A program made the translations under genes and the position numbers. The notes below the pieces were generated by a model. That model worked only from the letters and a program-made list of their open reading frames with translations, was not told the DNA's origin and did not search any database. This document shows positions 6,480-7,736 of a stretch of DNA of 7,736 nt, piece after piece; within the stretch, counting starts at the first letter, position 1; each line of letters begins with the position of its first letter. The DNA is from Myxococcales bacterium (GTDB lineage: Bacteria; Myxococcota_A; UBA9160; JALSIO01). The stretch covers positions 1 to 7,736 of the forward strand of contig JALSIO010000810.1 in the NCBI GenBank assembly GCA_026989995.1, given 5' to 3'.

Positions 6480-6493
6480 AGCGCTTCCGCGCT
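6480..6493 (-). other. Small GNRA-type hairpin overlapping the arc stop codon
   Basis: On the minus strand AGCGC-GGAA-GCGCT forms a 5-base-pair stem capped by GGAA, a GNRA-class tetraloop, starting on the second base of the arc TAG stop. It lies at the head of the 95-base arc-dop gap, the longest gap inside the proteasome cluster. There is no following T-run, so it is not an intrinsic terminator. A role in mRNA processing or stability is possible; chance occurrence in GC-rich DNA is equally possible. Confidence 0.25.
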
Positions 6494-7736
6494 ACAGGTA
6501 CTGGCCCGAGGTGATGTTCTCGATCTCGCGCTCCTTGCGGCTGATCCCGGTCATGAGCGTGCGCACGTTGATGATGCGCTCGCCCTTGCGGCCGGAGATG
6601 CGAGCCCAGTCGTCGGGGTTGGTGGTGTTGGGCAGATCCTCGTTCTCCTTGAATTCCTGCCGTACCGCCTCGTGCAGATCCTCGACCCGGATCCCGCTCT
6701 CGCCGCTGTCGATGAAGCGCTTGACCGCGCTCTTCTTCGCCCGGGCCACGATGTTCTGGATCATGGCACCGCTGGCGAAGTCCTTGAAGTAGAAGATCTC
6801 CCTCTCGCCCTTGGCGTAGGTGACCTCGAGGAACTTGTTCTCCTCGTCCGTGGAGTACATGTGCTCCACCACCTCCTCGATCATGCCTCGGGCGATCTTC
6901 TCCGGATCCGAGCCGAAGCGCTCGACCGCGCTGCGGTGGAAGGGCAGGTCGGCCGTGAGGTACTTGCCGAAGATCTCCACCGCCGCCTGCTTGTCCGGGC
7001 GCTGCACCTTCACCTTGAGGTCGAGGCGCCCGGGCCGGAGCACCGCCGGATCGATGAGATCCTGCCGGTTGCTCGCCCCGATCACGATCACGTTCCGCAG
7101 CGATTCGACGCCGTCGATCTCCGAGAGGAACTGCGCGACGACGGTCGCCTCCATGTCCGAGGAGACACCCGAACCGCGCATGCGGAACAGCGAGTCCATC
7201 TCGTCGAAGAAGATGACGACGGGGACGTCCTCGTTGGCCTTCTCGCGGGCCTTCATGAAGACCTCGCGGATCTTGTGCTCCGTCTCCCCTACGTACTTGT
7301 TGAGGAGCTCCGGCCCCTTCACGTTGAGGAAGTAGGCGCTGGTGGCCTTCCCCGTGCGGGCCTCGATGGTCCTGGCGAGGCTGTTGGCCACGGCCTTCGC
7401 GATCATCGTCTTCCCGCATCCGGGCGGGCCGTAGAGCAGGATTCCCTTGGGCGGCGAGAGCTTGTACTCCGCGAAGACCTCGGGATGGGCGTAGGGAAGC
7501 TCGATGGAGTCCCGCAGGATCTCGATCTGTTCTCCGAGGCCACCGATGTCCTCGTAGGTGACGTCCGGGACCTCCTCGAGAACCACCTCCTCCACGGCCG
7601 ACTTGGGCATCTTCTCGAAGGCGTACTGCGTGCGCGGGTCGATGAGCACGTTGTCACCGACCTTGAGCTTCTCCCTTCGGAGCGGCTCGGCGAGGGACAC
7701 CACCTTCTCGTCGTCGGTGTGGCCGAGCACTACGGC
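6492..7736 (-). CDS. arc: ARC/Mpa proteasomal AAA+ ATPase (partial, N-terminus off window)
   Basis: ARC (Mpa in mycobacteria) forms a hexameric ring on the 20S core, grips the Pup helix through N-terminal coiled coils and unfolds the substrate with ATP. 414 residues are visible and the frame is open to base 7736, so the coiled coils and the first OB domain are off the window. What remains begins in the last part of the OB interdomain ([19 protein letters not shown]), followed by the linker [14 protein letters not shown] typical of proteasomal ATPases. Then come Walker A GPPGCGKT (about 7430-7407), the pore-loop region NKYVGETE, Walker [11 protein letters not shown], sensor-1 GASNRQ and the arginine-finger box LRPGRLD. 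The protein ends in TSGQYL, the conserved tail that inserts into PrcA pockets and opens the gate. No internal stop or missing motif is seen. The stop is TAG (6494-6492), 95 bases before the dop ATG. A GTG at 7730 is internal to the protein, not a start. Confidence 0.96.
   Translation of the reverse strand, partial: AVVLGHTDDEKVVSLAEPLRREKLKVGDNVLIDPRTQYAFEKMPKSAVEEVVLEEVPDVTYEDIGGLGEQIEILRDSIELPYAHPEVFAEYKLSPPKGILLYGPPGCGKTMIAKAVANSLARTIEARTGKATSAYFLNVKGPELLNKYVGETEHKIREVFMKAREKANEDVPVVIFFDEMDSLFRMRGSGVSSDMEATVVAQFLSEIDGVESLRNVIVIGASNRQDLIDPAVLRPGRLDLKVKVQRPDKQAAVEIFGKYLTADLPFHRSAVERFGSDPEKIARGMIEEVVEHMYSTDEENKFLEVTYAKGEREIFYFKDFASGAMIQNIVARAKKSAVKRFIDSGESGIRVEDLHEAVRQEFKENEDLPNTTNPDDWARISGRKGERIINVRTLMTGISRKEREIENITSGQYL

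Noticed and set aside
5227..6792. Plus-strand open frame of 521 codons opposite dop and the end of arc
   Set aside because: It is antisense to conserved Dop and ARC, with shadow-type composition and no recognisable domain.
6397..7419. The dop frame stays open about 340 codons upstream, suggesting a fused longer Dop
   Set aside because: That part overlaps the ARC AAA+ domain in another frame and has Arg/Gly/His-rich, non-family composition. Dop homologues begin at the MAVPKVMGTE start, which has its own Shine-Dalgarno.
1..7736. Signs of mobile elements, tRNA or other RNA genes, CRISPR repeats or pseudogenes
   Set aside because: No inverted terminal repeats, transposase-like frames, cloverleaf-like sequence, spaced repeats or disrupted genes were seen; apart from two gaps of 95 and 213 bases the window is nearly all intact coding sequence.

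Overview
The window is GC-rich and every gene I can support lies on the minus strand, so transcription runs from high to low coordinates. It holds a complete-looking Pup-proteasome gene cluster in the order ARC/Mpa ATPase (5' end off the window), dop, pup, prcB, prcA, pafA. These are followed by a small membrane/coiled-coil protein that I do not recognise, and then the start of mreB, whose 3' end runs off the window.

Organism: the arc-dop-pup-prcB-prcA-pafA order is the classical actinobacterial one. However, the neighbour is an mreB with a hydrophobic N-terminal segment of the Gram-negative type, and there is no pafBC or tatAC after pafA. MreB reads to me like those of deltaproteobacteria-like lineages. 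The best guess is an uncultivated, high-GC, rod-shaped Gram-negative bacterium from one of the non-actinobacterial phyla that carry pupylation genes. This is inference; no marker here settles the phylum.

Layout (minus-strand order): 7736-6492 ARC, the hexameric AAA+ unfoldase, visible from the end of the interdomain to the GQYL tail; 6396-4906 Dop depupylase; 4887-4627 Pup, 86 residues ending in Gly-Gly-Glu; 4601-3783 PrcB, catalytic beta subunit, with a TTG start inside a poly-G tract; 3786-3085 PrcA, alpha subunit, overlapping prcB by ATGA; 3070-1664 PafA ligase with a GTG start; 1605-1180 the small membrane protein; a 213-base gap with two back-to-back hairpins; 966-1 MreB. Gaps from dop to pafA are 25 bases or less, so these genes very probably share one mRNA. 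Its promoter would lie upstream of the window.

How they work together: PafA ligates the C-terminal Glu of Pup to substrate lysines, Dop removes it, ARC captures Pup and unfolds the substrate, and the PrcA/PrcB 20S core degrades it. The catalytic and docking residues I could check are present in all of them, so the system looks functional. The features most worth a second look are the N-terminal extension of Pup, the near-identical PafA/Dop block, the poly-G/TTG start of prcB, and the unknown membrane protein beside mreB. I see no RNA genes, mobile elements, CRISPR arrays or phage genes.
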